A stretch of 64,000 nt of DNA, taken from NCBI GenBank assembly GCA_963611355.1, contig CAVDRM010000001.1:62001-126000 (forward strand). Reading direction: 5' to 3'. A program made the position numbers and the translations under genes. Positions 1 to 8,656 of the stretch are shown in pieces; position 1 is the stretch's first letter; each line of letters opens with the position of its first letter. Under the pieces are notes generated by a model. That model was not told the DNA's origin. It saw only the letters and a program-made list of their open reading frames with translations, and ran no database searches. The stretch comes from CAVDRM01 sp963611355. GTDB taxonomy: Bacteria; Bacillota; Clostridia; Christensenellales; Aristaeellaceae.

Positions 1-275
1 AATACGCTGACTTTAACCGTAACAGGGTCGCCTTCAAAGGCGAAGGACGTAAAGCTTGCCGTTTGCGGGTCGTCTTTTATTCTGCCGTTTCGTCTTGTCA
101 TATAGCAAAAGGACTCCAAATCATTGACTGTCACTGAATAATGTTCGGATGCCTCAATGCCCTCCGGCTGCGGGTATACTGTTACAATGGCACTTTTCTC
201 GGCATATGCAATGCTGCACAGCATCATGACAAGAAAGAACAATATAAAAGCAAAGACCCTCCTTGATATATGCAT
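1..275 (-). CDS. Secreted protein, N-terminal fragment (cut by window edge)
   Basis: Reading leftward from an ATG at 275, the frame stays open for 91 codons to the window edge. It begins with a clear signal peptide (basic start MHISRR, hydrophobic core, likely cleavage after CSIAYA) and continues with a beta-rich segment of the type seen as an N-terminal sandwich domain of secreted carbohydrate-active enzymes. An AAGGAG site lies 7 bases before the ATG. It is the last visible gene of the leftward CBM6/LplBC cluster, so an extracellular glycan-acting role is plausible, but the catalytic part lies outside the window and I cannot assign a family. A competing ATG at 281 is in another frame and lacks the signal peptide continuity. 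Confidence 0.6.
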   Translation of the reverse strand, partial: MHISRRVFAFILFFLVMMLCSIAYAEKSAIVTVYPQPEGIEASEHYSVTVNDLESFCYMTRRNGRIKDDPQTASFTSFAFEGDPVTVKVSV

Positions 276-293
276 ACATGACTCCTTTCAAAT

Positions 294-327
294 GAAGGAC
301 TGCCCATATGAAGCAGTCCTTTTTTTG
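294..327. terminator. Hairpin terminator between secreted-protein genes
   Basis: An 8-bp perfect stem (AGGACTGC at 296-303, GCAGTCCT at 313-320) is followed by a run of seven T on the + strand and preceded on that strand by an A/T-rich stretch, so it can act in either direction. The only transcription expected here is leftward from the CBM6 gene, so it would partly separate that gene from the truncated one at the edge. Confidence 0.45.
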
Positions 328-355
328 CAGGAAAATAGTCTCCTGACTCATTGGT

Positions 356-1483
356 TTATTCTGTTTTTGTAAACTCAATATAGTCCAAGTCAAACGGGCC
401 GTAAACCGAAACCTTAATGATATGCTCGCCGGCAGGAAGATCCGCAACAGATTTTGATGTCATTTGCAATGTCCAGTCAAATTCCTTCAGGGAGCTTGCA
501 GGCAAGATTGCAAACGGGTCTTCTTCATCATCAAGATAAAGACTAATGTTGCCGACGCTCCAATTAGACCCCGCAAAGGCGGAAATGGCATAAGTGCCTT
601 CTTCAATATCCACCTTAAATTTCATCCAGTCCGGATCCTGCATATAAATGATCACATAGTTATTATCCCCTGCAAGCCTTGTCTGCGGGACTAACTGATT
701 CGCATTGGAAGGGCGGGGAGCGCGAGGATGCGCATAAGTGTCCTCCGCAGTGTAATCGTCTTCGTTAAAGGCGACACCGTTTCCGCCGTTCATCCAATTT
801 TCCATTTCAAGACGGGTCGTTTCCCCTGAAATTGATGTTACATACTCAGGGTCAAGATTCGGCTCCGAATCATCGTAGCTGATGGCGGTATCTTCGGACA
901 TTGGAACAAACAAAAGATAATCAATGTCCCACGGCCAATTGATTTGCAGCGTCAAAACATGCGTTCCTTCAGCGAGATTAATCAGGAATTCGCCCTTTGT
1001 GCGGCCGAAAGACCAATCGTTTCTCTCTAAAGCGGTATACGGGATGGTGACTTTATCACCGGTATCATCTGCAACGAGGGTCAAGCTGCCGCCGTCATAG
1101 CCGCGGGCACAGTATGCGCCGACGGCATAAACGCCGCTTTTCTCAACTTCAACCTGATATTTGACCCATTCGGGATCGGTAGCATAGGTCAGATAATACC
1201 CGCCGTCAGCGGAAACAGCGGTTTGCGGAACAAAGGTTGAGGAATCATTGGGATCGGAGGGGCGCGGCGCAGAAGGAAACTGATATACATCGGCAGTTTC
1301 ATATGTGGTCTCATGCCACGATACATCCTGACCGCCTTGCATAAAGTCCTCAGCTTCTAATCTGGTAATGCCCGTTGAAGAGATGAAGGTGACTGTTTCT
1401 TCTTCAGCATGGCAACAGCCGCAGACCGCTATAACAGCAATCAAAGAAAGCAGTGCCAGCTTGCCAACAAAAGACTTCTTCAT
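356..1483 (-). CDS. Secreted protein with two CBM6-like modules, no catalytic domain
   Basis: 375 residues. A signal peptide (MKKSFVGKLALLSLIAVIAV) ends in a VCGC cluster that could serve as an atypical lipobox, otherwise cleavage after CCHA. Two beta-sandwich modules follow, about residues 33-190 and 210-372. Both start with a TRLEAE or TRLEME strand and end with DIDYLLF or DLDYIEF, the hallmark start and end of CBM6/CBM35-type carbohydrate-binding domains. There is no recognisable enzyme domain. It is closely similar to the protein at 6284-7714 but lacks that protein's middle domain, so one arose from the other by duplication. It follows two sugar permease genes, suggesting glycan capture at the cell surface for the importer. 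Start is fixed by AAAAGGAG upstream. Confidence 0.75.
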   Translation of the reverse strand: MKKSFVGKLALLSLIAVIAVCGCCHAEEETVTFISSTGITRLEAEDFMQGGQDVSWHETTYETADVYQFPSAPRPSDPNDSSTFVPQTAVSADGGYYLTYATDPEWVKYQVEVEKSGVYAVGAYCARGYDGGSLTLVADDTGDKVTIPYTALERNDWSFGRTKGEFLINLAEGTHVLTLQINWPWDIDYLLFVPMSEDTAISYDDSEPNLDPEYVTSISGETTRLEMENWMNGGNGVAFNEDDYTAEDTYAHPRAPRPSNANQLVPQTRLAGDNNYVIIYMQDPDWMKFKVDIEEGTYAISAFAGSNWSVGNISLYLDDEEDPFAILPASSLKEFDWTLQMTSKSVADLPAGEHIIKVSVYGPFDLDYIEFTKTE

Positions 1484-1536
1484 GAATCATTCTCCTTTTT
1501 TCTTTAGGCCGCACCGTCGAATGCACGGTGATGCCA

Positions 1537-2424
1537 TTATTCTTTTACCGCTCCGAGCATAATGCCGGAAATAAAGTACCTTTGCAGCCACGGATAAATG
1601 ACAAGCATCGGAACCAACGCAATGAATACCTTTGCAGAATCAAGAGCGCGGTTGGAAGTCTGCGTTGCACGAATGAGCTGTTCTGTATCCATGTTGCCCG
1701 TCATATTCAGTGACACGTTGAAGGAACGAATGTATGTCATCAACGGGTAGTATTCCGATGACTTGGAAAGCACCATGCCTTGAAAATAATCGTTCCAGTA
1801 ATTGACAGCGACGAACAAGCTGATGGTTGCGATCGTCGGCAACGAGCAAGGCAGGTAAATCGAAAACAGTGTACGCCATGGTCCGGCTCCGTCAATGAGT
1901 GCCGCCTCGGAAAGATCCTTCGGAATGCTGCGGAATTGATTCATGATGAGGATGCAGTAGTATATCGGTAAGCCGCCGCATACGATGAGGCCAATCAGAC
2001 TGTCAATCATCCCGTATTGCATCATGAACCAATACCACGGCACGACTCCGCCGCCAAACAGCATACAGAATACTAAAAACCACATGATCGGATTGCGCAT
2101 TTTAAATTCTCTGCTGTTTTTTGAAAGCGGAAATGCGCTCAAGACACTGACAATCAGTGAAAACGGCGTACCGATCAGCACTCTGAGCACCGACCTCATG
2201 AAAGCGCTGAGGAACAACGGATCTTCAACGATCAGGCTGTAATTGCGGAAGTTAATCCCAACCGGCCATAAAATGGTCTGCCCGGCGTCAACAGCCTGTT
2301 TTGAGGATAACGACATGACAAGCGTATACCACAGTGGAAAAAAACAGGATATGCTTAATGCTACAAGTATCAAACAGTTGATCACCTTCAGCGTTGTTCC
2401 TAAAACCGATTTCTTCTCTACCAT
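1537..2424 (-). CDS. Carbohydrate ABC transporter permease, LplC/AraQ type
   Basis: 295 residues with about six hydrophobic segments and the cytoplasmic EAA loop EAALIDGAGPWRTLFSIYLP that docks on the ATPase. The N-terminal LVALSISCFFPLWYTLVMSLS helix and the C-terminal end ISGIMLGAVKE are typical of the LplC branch of MalG-like permeases. I chose the ATG at 2424 (MVEKKS) because it has an AGAGGA site and leaves a 13-base gap to the upstream permease; the longer open frame starting at 2478 would overlap that gene by 41 bases. It pairs with the permease at 2438-3355 and the binding protein at 3382-5037. No ATPase gene is nearby, as is usual for this family, which shares an MsmK-type ATPase encoded elsewhere. 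Confidence 0.9.
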   Translation of the reverse strand: MVEKKSVLGTTLKVINCLILVALSISCFFPLWYTLVMSLSSKQAVDAGQTILWPVGINFRNYSLIVEDPLFLSAFMRSVLRVLIGTPFSLIVSVLSAFPLSKNSREFKMRNPIMWFLVFCMLFGGGVVPWYWFMMQYGMIDSLIGLIVCGGLPIYYCILIMNQFRSIPKDLSEAALIDGAGPWRTLFSIYLPCSLPTIATISLFVAVNYWNDYFQGMVLSKSSEYYPLMTYIRSFNVSLNMTGNMDTEQLIRATQTSNRALDSAKVFIALVPMLVIYPWLQRYFISGIMLGAVKE

Positions 2425-2437
2425 TCGCTCATCCTCT

Positions 2438-3355
2438 TTAGAAAATCCTATAGTCCGAAAACTTATAGGCCAACGCATAGGAAACTGAAATCAAAATCAT
2501 GCTGACGACTGACTTCAGCAATCCGGCTGCCGTACTTAACGAAAAGTTCATCTTAATCAAGCCCATTCTGTATATCCATGTATCAATAATGTCACTGCTG
2601 GACATGACCAATGAATTATACATATTATAAACCTGATCAAAGCCTGCATTCAGCACATTGCCCAGGGATAAAACCAGCACAAGAACGACTGTTGATGATA
2701 TGCCGGGAAGTGTAACATACCATAGCTGAGTCAGACTATTTGCTCCGTCAATGGCTGCGGCCTCATACAGCTGCGGATTGACCCCTGACAGCGCTGCAAG
2801 AAAGATGATTGAATTGAAGCCGAATTCTTTCCAAACATCGCTGAGGATCAAAAGCCATCGGAAGAAGCCGGCGTCTCCTAAAAACAGCTTTGCTTCTCCG
2901 CCCAAGAACACGACGACTTGGTTGATCACACCGTCATAGCCAAACATATTCGTGATAATGTTCGCTAAAATGACCCATGAGATGAAATGCGGAAGATAGG
3001 TGACTGTCTGCACCGTCTTTTTAAACGCCATGTTCCTCACACGATTCAATATGAGTGCAAAGCACAAAGGAACAAGCAGCAGCAGAACCAGCTTTGATAC
3101 GGCAATGATCAGGGTATTATCCACGACACGCCATACTTCGGACAGAGAAAACAGGTACTCAAAATTCTCTAATCCGATGAACTTTGAGCCAAACAGTCCC
3201 TTCTTGGGTACAAACTTCTGAAATGCAATCACGATTCCGGACATTGGGACAAACTGAAAAAGAATCATCCAGACAAGTCCGGGCGTACACATTAACAGAT
3301 AAGAAAGCTGCTTCGAAGCCTTTTTCCCCCGGTTTTTCATTGCTCTTTCTTCCAT
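2438..3355 (-). CDS. Carbohydrate ABC transporter permease, LplB/UgpA type
   Basis: 305 residues. Begins with a basic tail and the LplB-type first helix LMCTPGLVWMILFQFVPM, then the conserved KFVPKKGLFGSKFIGLENF loop, several membrane segments, and an EAA loop (EAAAIDGANSLTQLWYVTLP) near residue 200. LplB and LplC form the heterodimeric membrane channel of an importer for complex oligosaccharides. The start at 3355 (MEERAM) is weakly supported; a second ATG at 3340 is preceded by GAAAGAG and is almost as likely. It lies 26 bases after the solute-binding protein gene. Confidence 0.9.
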   Translation of the reverse strand: MEERAMKNRGKKASKQLSYLLMCTPGLVWMILFQFVPMSGIVIAFQKFVPKKGLFGSKFIGLENFEYLFSLSEVWRVVDNTLIIAVSKLVLLLLVPLCFALILNRVRNMAFKKTVQTVTYLPHFISWVILANIITNMFGYDGVINQVVVFLGGEAKLFLGDAGFFRWLLILSDVWKEFGFNSIIFLAALSGVNPQLYEAAAIDGANSLTQLWYVTLPGISSTVVLVLVLSLGNVLNAGFDQVYNMYNSLVMSSSDIIDTWIYRMGLIKMNFSLSTAAGLLKSVVSMILISVSYALAYKFSDYRIF

Positions 3356-3381
3356 GATAGCCCCCGATTAGGAAAACACGC

Positions 3382-5037
3382 TCAATCGCCATATGCTTTA
3401 TTCAGTTCATTCAGGATTTGCTCACCGCCTTCGCGCATCCAGCGCGTCTCCAATTCGTCCAGTGCGCTGATATCGAGCTGACCTGTTACGATCTTCAGAA
3501 CGGTTTCCATTTCAGCATTCCATAAATTGTCCCAGTACCGTTCCGTTGTACTCGTGTGATTATAGATCACGGAATCAACGCTGATATCCGGAGTGCGGGT
3601 TGCAAGACAGCGATCGCCAATCAAAATAGAATACAGACGCTGCCACTCTGCGCTTTCGGAGGATACTTCAAAACTCTTTCTGCGAAGCATTTTACCGGGA
3701 ACATAGTTCTTAATGACTTTTTTCGCAGCCTTTGCGTCTCCGTACATAAAAACATATGTTGCTTCGTCTTTATAGTCTTCCGGATCAGCCTCTCCGCTGA
3801 GTACCTTATGCAGCTCGGCATATTCATGTTCAACGATATCCGGCGTATCAATGACCAAACGAAGCGGATACCAACTATTGATATTAGTGTTTGTTTCCGC
3901 CACCATATTTGTTTCATACATGGTCATTGCATTGACCGTACTCATTGCAGCAATTGCAGCTTCCTCGCTAGCATCGGCATTGATGCACAGATAACTCGCG
4001 CCATAAAGATCCGGTGTTTTAACAACCCAGTCGCCGTTTTCGTTGTTTAAAACAAACGACTGCCAATCAGCGTCCGCACTATTATAGAAAGAGCTGGCAT
4101 TACCATACCCGACTGCCCACCATGGGCCCGTAAACATACCCGCCTGATTAGCGTTCATCGGTATGCTGGAGTCCGAACGAGTGCCGAGCTGAATGTCAAT
4201 CAAGCCCTGCTGATACCAATCCGCCAGCCGAATCAATGCCTGTCTTGTCTCTTTGGTAAATGTTCCGTAAATCACCTTGCCATCCTGCTTTACAAAATAA
4301 CCGGGTGTTGCATTGTAAGCAGCAAAGATAGGGTCAAATCCATACCAAACGTTTGTCGATGAAGCAAAGTTGGAATATAATGAGCCTCCCGATCCAGTAC
4401 CCAAAATCGGAATGGTTTTATCACCTGCGAGCTTCGCTTCCTTAAATGCCTTAGCCGCTTTCTCCAGGTCGTCAAGCGTAGTCGGAGCGGAAAGGCCGAC
4501 GACATCAAGCCAATCCTGACGAATAAATCCTACAAGAATCCCGTCGCTTTGGACAACCGTATTGGCCAGACCATACATCTGACCGTCAACCATGCATGCT
4601 TCTGCGGCTTTTCCATCCGTTACTGCATAGGCATTCTTAATTTTTTCGCAGGCATATTCATTGAATATATCAGTAATGTCCATCAGCAGACCCGATTCTG
4701 CCGCCTCTTTCCAATATGTATGATTGGTAATGAAGGCGTCCGGCAGGTCTCCGAGTACGATTGACAGCGCCAGTTTCTGGTAAAAATCATCGCCGGAGGC
4801 CGACCAGTCGACAACGATTTTGATATTGTAATTTTCAAGGAGGTAACGAGTATAGTAGTTGTTCTCCATGTCCTCGCCTTGCCCCAAGGAGGAATCCATC
4901 GGGTCTTTGTAGAATGCAATATGCAGCTCTACGACATGGTCAAACTTTTGCAATCCCTTTTGCTCTTCTTCGGCAATTCCACCCACTGCCGCCCAGCACA
5001 TGACAAGCGCAAAGAACAGCGCAAATATTTTCTTCAT
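3382..5037 (-). CDS. Extracellular solute-binding protein, family 1 (LplA type)
   Basis: 551 residues, large for a family-1 binding protein but usual for the LplA/YtcQ branch. N-terminal signal peptide MKKIFALFFALVMCWAAVGG ends in GIA-EEE; the only cysteine, at residue 14, is inside the hydrophobic core and does not form a good lipobox, so membrane anchoring is unclear. The mature part has the family pattern DLPDAFITNH, GLANTVVQSDGILVGFIRQDWL and TLDDLEKAAKAFKEA. It should deliver an oligosaccharide to the LplB/LplC permeases encoded directly downstream. A GGGAGG site precedes the ATG. Confidence 0.88.
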   Translation of the reverse strand: MKKIFALFFALVMCWAAVGGIAEEEQKGLQKFDHVVELHIAFYKDPMDSSLGQGEDMENNYYTRYLLENYNIKIVVDWSASGDDFYQKLALSIVLGDLPDAFITNHTYWKEAAESGLLMDITDIFNEYACEKIKNAYAVTDGKAAEACMVDGQMYGLANTVVQSDGILVGFIRQDWLDVVGLSAPTTLDDLEKAAKAFKEAKLAGDKTIPILGTGSGGSLYSNFASSTNVWYGFDPIFAAYNATPGYFVKQDGKVIYGTFTKETRQALIRLADWYQQGLIDIQLGTRSDSSIPMNANQAGMFTGPWWAVGYGNASSFYNSADADWQSFVLNNENGDWVVKTPDLYGASYLCINADASEEAAIAAMSTVNAMTMYETNMVAETNTNINSWYPLRLVIDTPDIVEHEYAELHKVLSGEADPEDYKDEATYVFMYGDAKAAKKVIKNYVPGKMLRRKSFEVSSESAEWQRLYSILIGDRCLATRTPDISVDSVIYNHTSTTERYWDNLWNAEMETVLKIVTGQLDISALDELETRWMREGGEQILNELNKAYGD

Positions 5038-5051
5038 AGCAATATCCTCCC

Positions 5052-6188
5052 TTATCGATATTCGAATTTCGGCACTTCAATTTCCTTGCCGCCTGCCAAC
5101 GCAGATGTATGGGCAAGGATCCCCGCCGCACTGATATTCGTTGCAAAGTCCATACTGATGGCAGGTTTTCGCTCTTCGATGATACTCCGGACAAATTCGT
5201 GTACCAGATGCGGATGAGAACCATGATGCCCGCCTGCCGCGCCGGAGGTCAATGATTTTTCAGGCTGCGTCGCGTCATAATCGCCTTCGGCAAGCGTATA
5301 CTGTCGGATTGACTCAGGCAGATTTTCAAACACTGCGGGGGAATGCAAGGGAATAACGGGAGTTGCATAGCCGCGATGCTCCGTTTTTTCCAGCTTTGTC
5401 ATCGTCAAATCGTCCTCATCACGGAAGCCCCATTCCAAGGAAGCCTTTGTGCCATACACACAAAAACCTTCAATGTATGCACGCGCTGTTTCAAACAAGG
5501 TGCGGGTAACCTCACCGGTCAGACCGTTTTCATAACGGAGCAAGGCGCATTCTGCAGGAAACGGGTTTCCGTATCTGCAGCGAAGCTCAGGGCGCATTTG
5601 ACCGGATCCAAAACAAACAACCTTTTCAATGCGGGAGCCGGCCAATGCGGAAATCGGAGACATGGCGTGCGTTGCATAATACATGGGCGGAAGCCCGCGC
5701 CAATATTCAGGCCAGTTTTCCATATCCTGATAATGGCATCCGCGCAACAGCTGAACGCGTCCCAATGTGCCGTTGTCGAGCAATGCGCGGGCATTCAAAT
5801 ACTGCCTCGTATAGAGCGTCGTTTCCATCAGCATGTAGTTTTTTCCGCTCTCGCGCTGAGCCTTCACGATTCCGGCAATACCCTCCAGCGTCATGCTCAT
5901 CGGAACGGTGCAGGCGCAGTGCTTCCCGCTTTCAAGGACACGAATAGACTGTTCTTCATGAGCAGGGATCGGGGAAAGGACATGCACCGCATCCACTTCA
6001 GGATCAAGAAGAATATCTTCAAAACCATCGTATAAACGGGTAATGCCGAAATGAGCGGCAACTTCCTTCATGGCTTTTTTGTCAACATCGTACAAGCCGA
6101 TAAACTTTACATCCGGATGATCCCTGTAAATCGGTACGAAGGCTCCGCCGAAGCCCACGCCGCAAATAACAACTCCGATTTTTTTCAT
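5052..6188 (-). CDS. Gfo/Idh/MocA family oxidoreductase
   Basis: 378 residues. The N-terminal Rossmann fold starts MKKIGVVICGVGFGGAFVP, giving the GxGxxG nucleotide-binding loop at about residues 10-15, followed by the LYDVDKKAM strand and the usual region near residue 95 where the family has EKP; here the motif reads TVPMSMT, so the usual lysine of the EKP motif is missing. This is an unusual feature and may mean a changed reaction or a non-standard active site. The C-terminal half is the alpha/beta substrate domain. It sits 14 bases upstream of a sugar-binding protein gene, so it probably oxidises or epimerises a sugar taken up by that transporter. Confidence 0.82.
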   Translation of the reverse strand: MKKIGVVICGVGFGGAFVPIYRDHPDVKFIGLYDVDKKAMKEVAAHFGITRLYDGFEDILLDPEVDAVHVLSPIPAHEEQSIRVLESGKHCACTVPMSMTLEGIAGIVKAQRESGKNYMLMETTLYTRQYLNARALLDNGTLGRVQLLRGCHYQDMENWPEYWRGLPPMYYATHAMSPISALAGSRIEKVVCFGSGQMRPELRCRYGNPFPAECALLRYENGLTGEVTRTLFETARAYIEGFCVYGTKASLEWGFRDEDDLTMTKLEKTEHRGYATPVIPLHSPAVFENLPESIRQYTLAEGDYDATQPEKSLTSGAAGGHHGSHPHLVHEFVRSIIEERKPAISMDFATNISAAGILAHTSALAGGKEIEVPKFEYR

Positions 6189-6283
6189 GATGATTCCCTT
6201 CCTTCAGCCAATCTGCAAATTTTAAGTCTTTGCATTAAATCAGTTGCATGAACTACCGCATGCAGCCGATAGCGTTTTTAAAA

Positions 6284-7714
6284 TTACTCCGCTTGTTTAA
6301 ATTCAATATAGTCGATGTCAAACGGTCCGAAGACAGAAACCTTGATGGTATGCTCCCCGGCAGGCAAAGCGGCTACAGCCACCGTTGTCATCTGCATCGT
6401 CCAATCTTCGCTCAAAGTGCTTGCGGGAAGAATGGCGAACGGCTCTTCTTCGTCGTCAAGGTAAAGGCTGATATTGCCGCTGTTCCAGTTTGTGCCGGCA
6501 CAGGCAGCGATTGCGTAGGTGCCTTCTTCAATGTCAACCTTAAACTTGAGCCAATCCGGATCCTGCATATAAATTACCGCATAGTTATCGTCTGCAATCA
6601 GTCTTGTTTGAGGAACTAACTGATACTCATTGGAAGGACGCGGTGCACGGGGATGCGCATAGGTGTCTTCGGCTGTATAATCATCTTCATTAAAGGCAAC
6701 GCCGTTTCCTCCGTTCATCCAGTTTTCCATTTCGAGGCGGGTCGTTTCGCCCGTAATCGTTGTCACATATTCCGTATCGAGGCTCGGTTCCGGATCAACG
6801 GTTGTATCAAATACGGCTGTCATATGCTGGTAAGAGTCCGCCTCGTAAAAAACAAACAGTGTGTTTTCCCCGTCCACGCAATTTTCCCGCAAAAAATCGG
6901 CATCAATCTCAATCGTCAGTGTCCTGTCTTCATTGCGGCTTACACTGTATACTTCTTTATCAATATATGTACCATTCAGCTTGATGCGGTTAACGAAGCT
7001 CTCTTTGAGGTTTTCAAAGCGGCCGAGGCTGTTATAATACATCACGGTCAGTGTCAGCGATTCTAAACCATCTTTGTCCCAATATCCGCCGTTAGCAGGA
7101 CAGGCAACCATGTGATAAGTAACCTCTTTTTTAGTGGATGTGAATTGAAAATAATCAATATCCCACGGCCAGCTAACATCAAGCGTCAATACATGTGAAC
7201 CTTCAGGCAGATTGATTGTGTACTCTCCTTTTGTGGTTTCAAAGGACCAATCATTCTTTTCGATAGCGGTATAAGGAATTGTCACTGTATCTTTCGTGTC
7301 ATCGACAGTCAAAGTCAGACCACCGCCATCATAGCCGCGGGCACAGTATGCACTGACTGTATACGAACCGCTTTTTTCCACAACGATCTGATACTTCAGC
7401 CATTCCGGGTCAGTGGCATAGCTAAGAAAATATCCTCCGTCATTGGTCGTTCTCGTCTGCGGTACATAGGTTGACGAATCATTAGGGTCAGACGGCCGAG
7501 GCGCGGACGGCATCTGATAGACATCCAATTCTTCATAAGTATTCTCGTGCCAGCTAATATCCTGTCCGTCCAGCATAAAGCTCTCCGCCTCTAGCTTGGA
7601 AGTTCCGCTTGATGAGATGACGGTAACCGGCGATTCTTCAGCAGAGCAGCTGCAAACGACCATGACAGCCATCATGGAAACCAATAGCAACCTTCCGATA
7701 AATGACTTCTTCAT
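6284..7714 (-). CDS. Secreted protein: CBM6 - beta domain - CBM6, no catalytic domain
   Basis: 476 residues from the ATG at 7714 (AAAGGAG upstream; the open frame continues further upstream but without signal sequence). Signal peptide MKKSFIGRLLLVSMMAVMVV then VCSC, an atypical lipobox shared in form with its paralogue at 356-1483. First CBM6-like module about residues 30-165, a distinct beta-rich middle domain about 170-310 (starts VTYHMVACPANGGYW), and a second CBM6-like module about 325-475 that is nearly identical to the C-terminal module of the paralogue. First gene after the divergent promoter at 7768-7800. No enzyme motif was found. Confidence 0.75.
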   Translation of the reverse strand: MKKSFIGRLLLVSMMAVMVVCSCSAEESPVTVISSSGTSKLEAESFMLDGQDISWHENTYEELDVYQMPSAPRPSDPNDSSTYVPQTRTTNDGGYFLSYATDPEWLKYQIVVEKSGSYTVSAYCARGYDGGGLTLTVDDTKDTVTIPYTAIEKNDWSFETTKGEYTINLPEGSHVLTLDVSWPWDIDYFQFTSTKKEVTYHMVACPANGGYWDKDGLESLTLTVMYYNSLGRFENLKESFVNRIKLNGTYIDKEVYSVSRNEDRTLTIEIDADFLRENCVDGENTLFVFYEADSYQHMTAVFDTTVDPEPSLDTEYVTTITGETTRLEMENWMNGGNGVAFNEDDYTAEDTYAHPRAPRPSNEYQLVPQTRLIADDNYAVIYMQDPDWLKFKVDIEEGTYAIAACAGTNWNSGNISLYLDDEEEPFAILPASTLSEDWTMQMTTVAVAALPAGEHTIKVSVFGPFDIDYIEFKQAE

Positions 7715-7767
7715 AAAACCACGTTTCTCCTTTGTTAGTCTGATTGTTTCTTTTTTCCAAAGTCCGG

Positions 7768-7800
7768 TTGTATTGTAATCCATAAATGGATATGATACAA
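7768..7800. promoter_or_regulatory. Superimposed divergent promoters on a palindrome
   Basis: Rightward: -35 TTGTAT (7768-7773), 17-base spacer, -10 TATGAT (7791-7796), 54 bases before the AraC-type start codon. Leftward: -35 TTGTAT (7800-7795), 17-base spacer, -10 TACAAT (7777-7772), 58 bases before the CBM6 gene start. The outer arms TTGTAT/ATACAA and an inner repeat ATCCAT-AA-ATGGAT make the element a near palindrome. The -35 of each promoter overlaps the -10 of the other, so RNA polymerase can occupy only one direction at a time and a regulator bound to ATCCAT-AA-ATGGAT would control both. Confidence 0.6.
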
Positions 7801-7849
7801 TGTACAGGACATGATATTTCATGTAAAATCTGACAAAGGAAATGATACC

Positions 7850-8656
7850 ATGTTTATCGATTCCCTTGCAAGACATTATGTCCAAACATGCAATTACTGT
7901 CATTTTCAGCAACCCTTTATCCATTATGATCGCATCATGCAGGTTCATGATCTCATATATTTAGAACAGGGCGCATGGGAGATTTATGAAGAAGATACTG
8001 CCTATTTGATGCTGCCCGGCGACATCCTATGTTTAGAAGCCGGAAAGCATCATTATGGAAAAATTCCTTGTCAGCCAAATACAAAAACCATATTTATACA
8101 TCTTTACCCCGCCGAAAAAGATGGTGATTCGTCGCAAAATCATATTGAACTGCCGACATTAATCCATTCAAATGCTCACGATATGAGAAATCAATTTGAA
8201 AAAATCGTGAACATCTGGTGGAACGGCTCCGATGATCGAGACAGACGATGCTCCGCAAGAGTAGATCTGCTTTTCTGTGATCTTCTGCAAAATGCGAATC
8301 AAGCCTCCATTGCTGCAATTTGGCCGGTCAGGGATGTCCATCGTCTGTTTATTCAGCATCCCGAAAAGAACTATACGCTGTCCGAGCTTGCTGACGAACT
8401 TCATATTTCCGAACGGAGCCTGCGGTATCAGTTCTTTCAGGCAACCGGACAATCCGTGCATCAGTATCAGCTTTCGTTAAAACTGCGTATGGCGAAACAT
8501 CTTATGTTAACTGAGCCTTGGAATTCCCTGTCTAATATTGCTCATACATTCGGCTTTTTTGATGAATATCATTTCAGTAAGCAATTCAAGCAGCAATACG
8601 GCATTGCGCCCGGAAAGTTCAAACGTAATGGCGGAAGCTCAGAAGAAACGGAGTAG
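7850..8656 (+). CDS. AraC family transcriptional regulator
   Basis: 268 residues. N-terminal cupin-like sensor (about 1-150) with the pattern LEQGAWEIYEEDTAYLMLPGDILCLEAGKHH, and a C-terminal double helix-turn-helix (about 170-268) with LADELHISERSLRYQF and IAHTFGFFDEYHFSKQFKQQYGIAPGKF, the standard AraC/XylS signature. I take the ATG at 7850 because AAAGGA lies 9 bases upstream; an ATG at 7811 in frame has no ribosome site. Divergent to the CBM6/LplBC cluster and very likely its sugar-responsive activator. Markedly AT-rich compared with the right half of the window. Confidence 0.88.
   Translation: MFIDSLARHYVQTCNYCHFQQPFIHYDRIMQVHDLIYLEQGAWEIYEEDTAYLMLPGDILCLEAGKHHYGKIPCQPNTKTIFIHLYPAEKDGDSSQNHIELPTLIHSNAHDMRNQFEKIVNIWWNGSDDRDRRCSARVDLLFCDLLQNANQASIAAIWPVRDVHRLFIQHPEKNYTLSELADELHISERSLRYQFFQATGQSVHQYQLSLKLRMAKHLMLTEPWNSLSNIAHTFGFFDEYHFSKQFKQQYGIAPGKFKRNGGSSEETE

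Noticed and set aside
154..447. 97-codon leftward frame overlapping the left-edge genes
   Set aside because: It runs out of frame through the signal peptide of the gene starting at 275 and the end of the CBM6 gene; no protein-like pattern.
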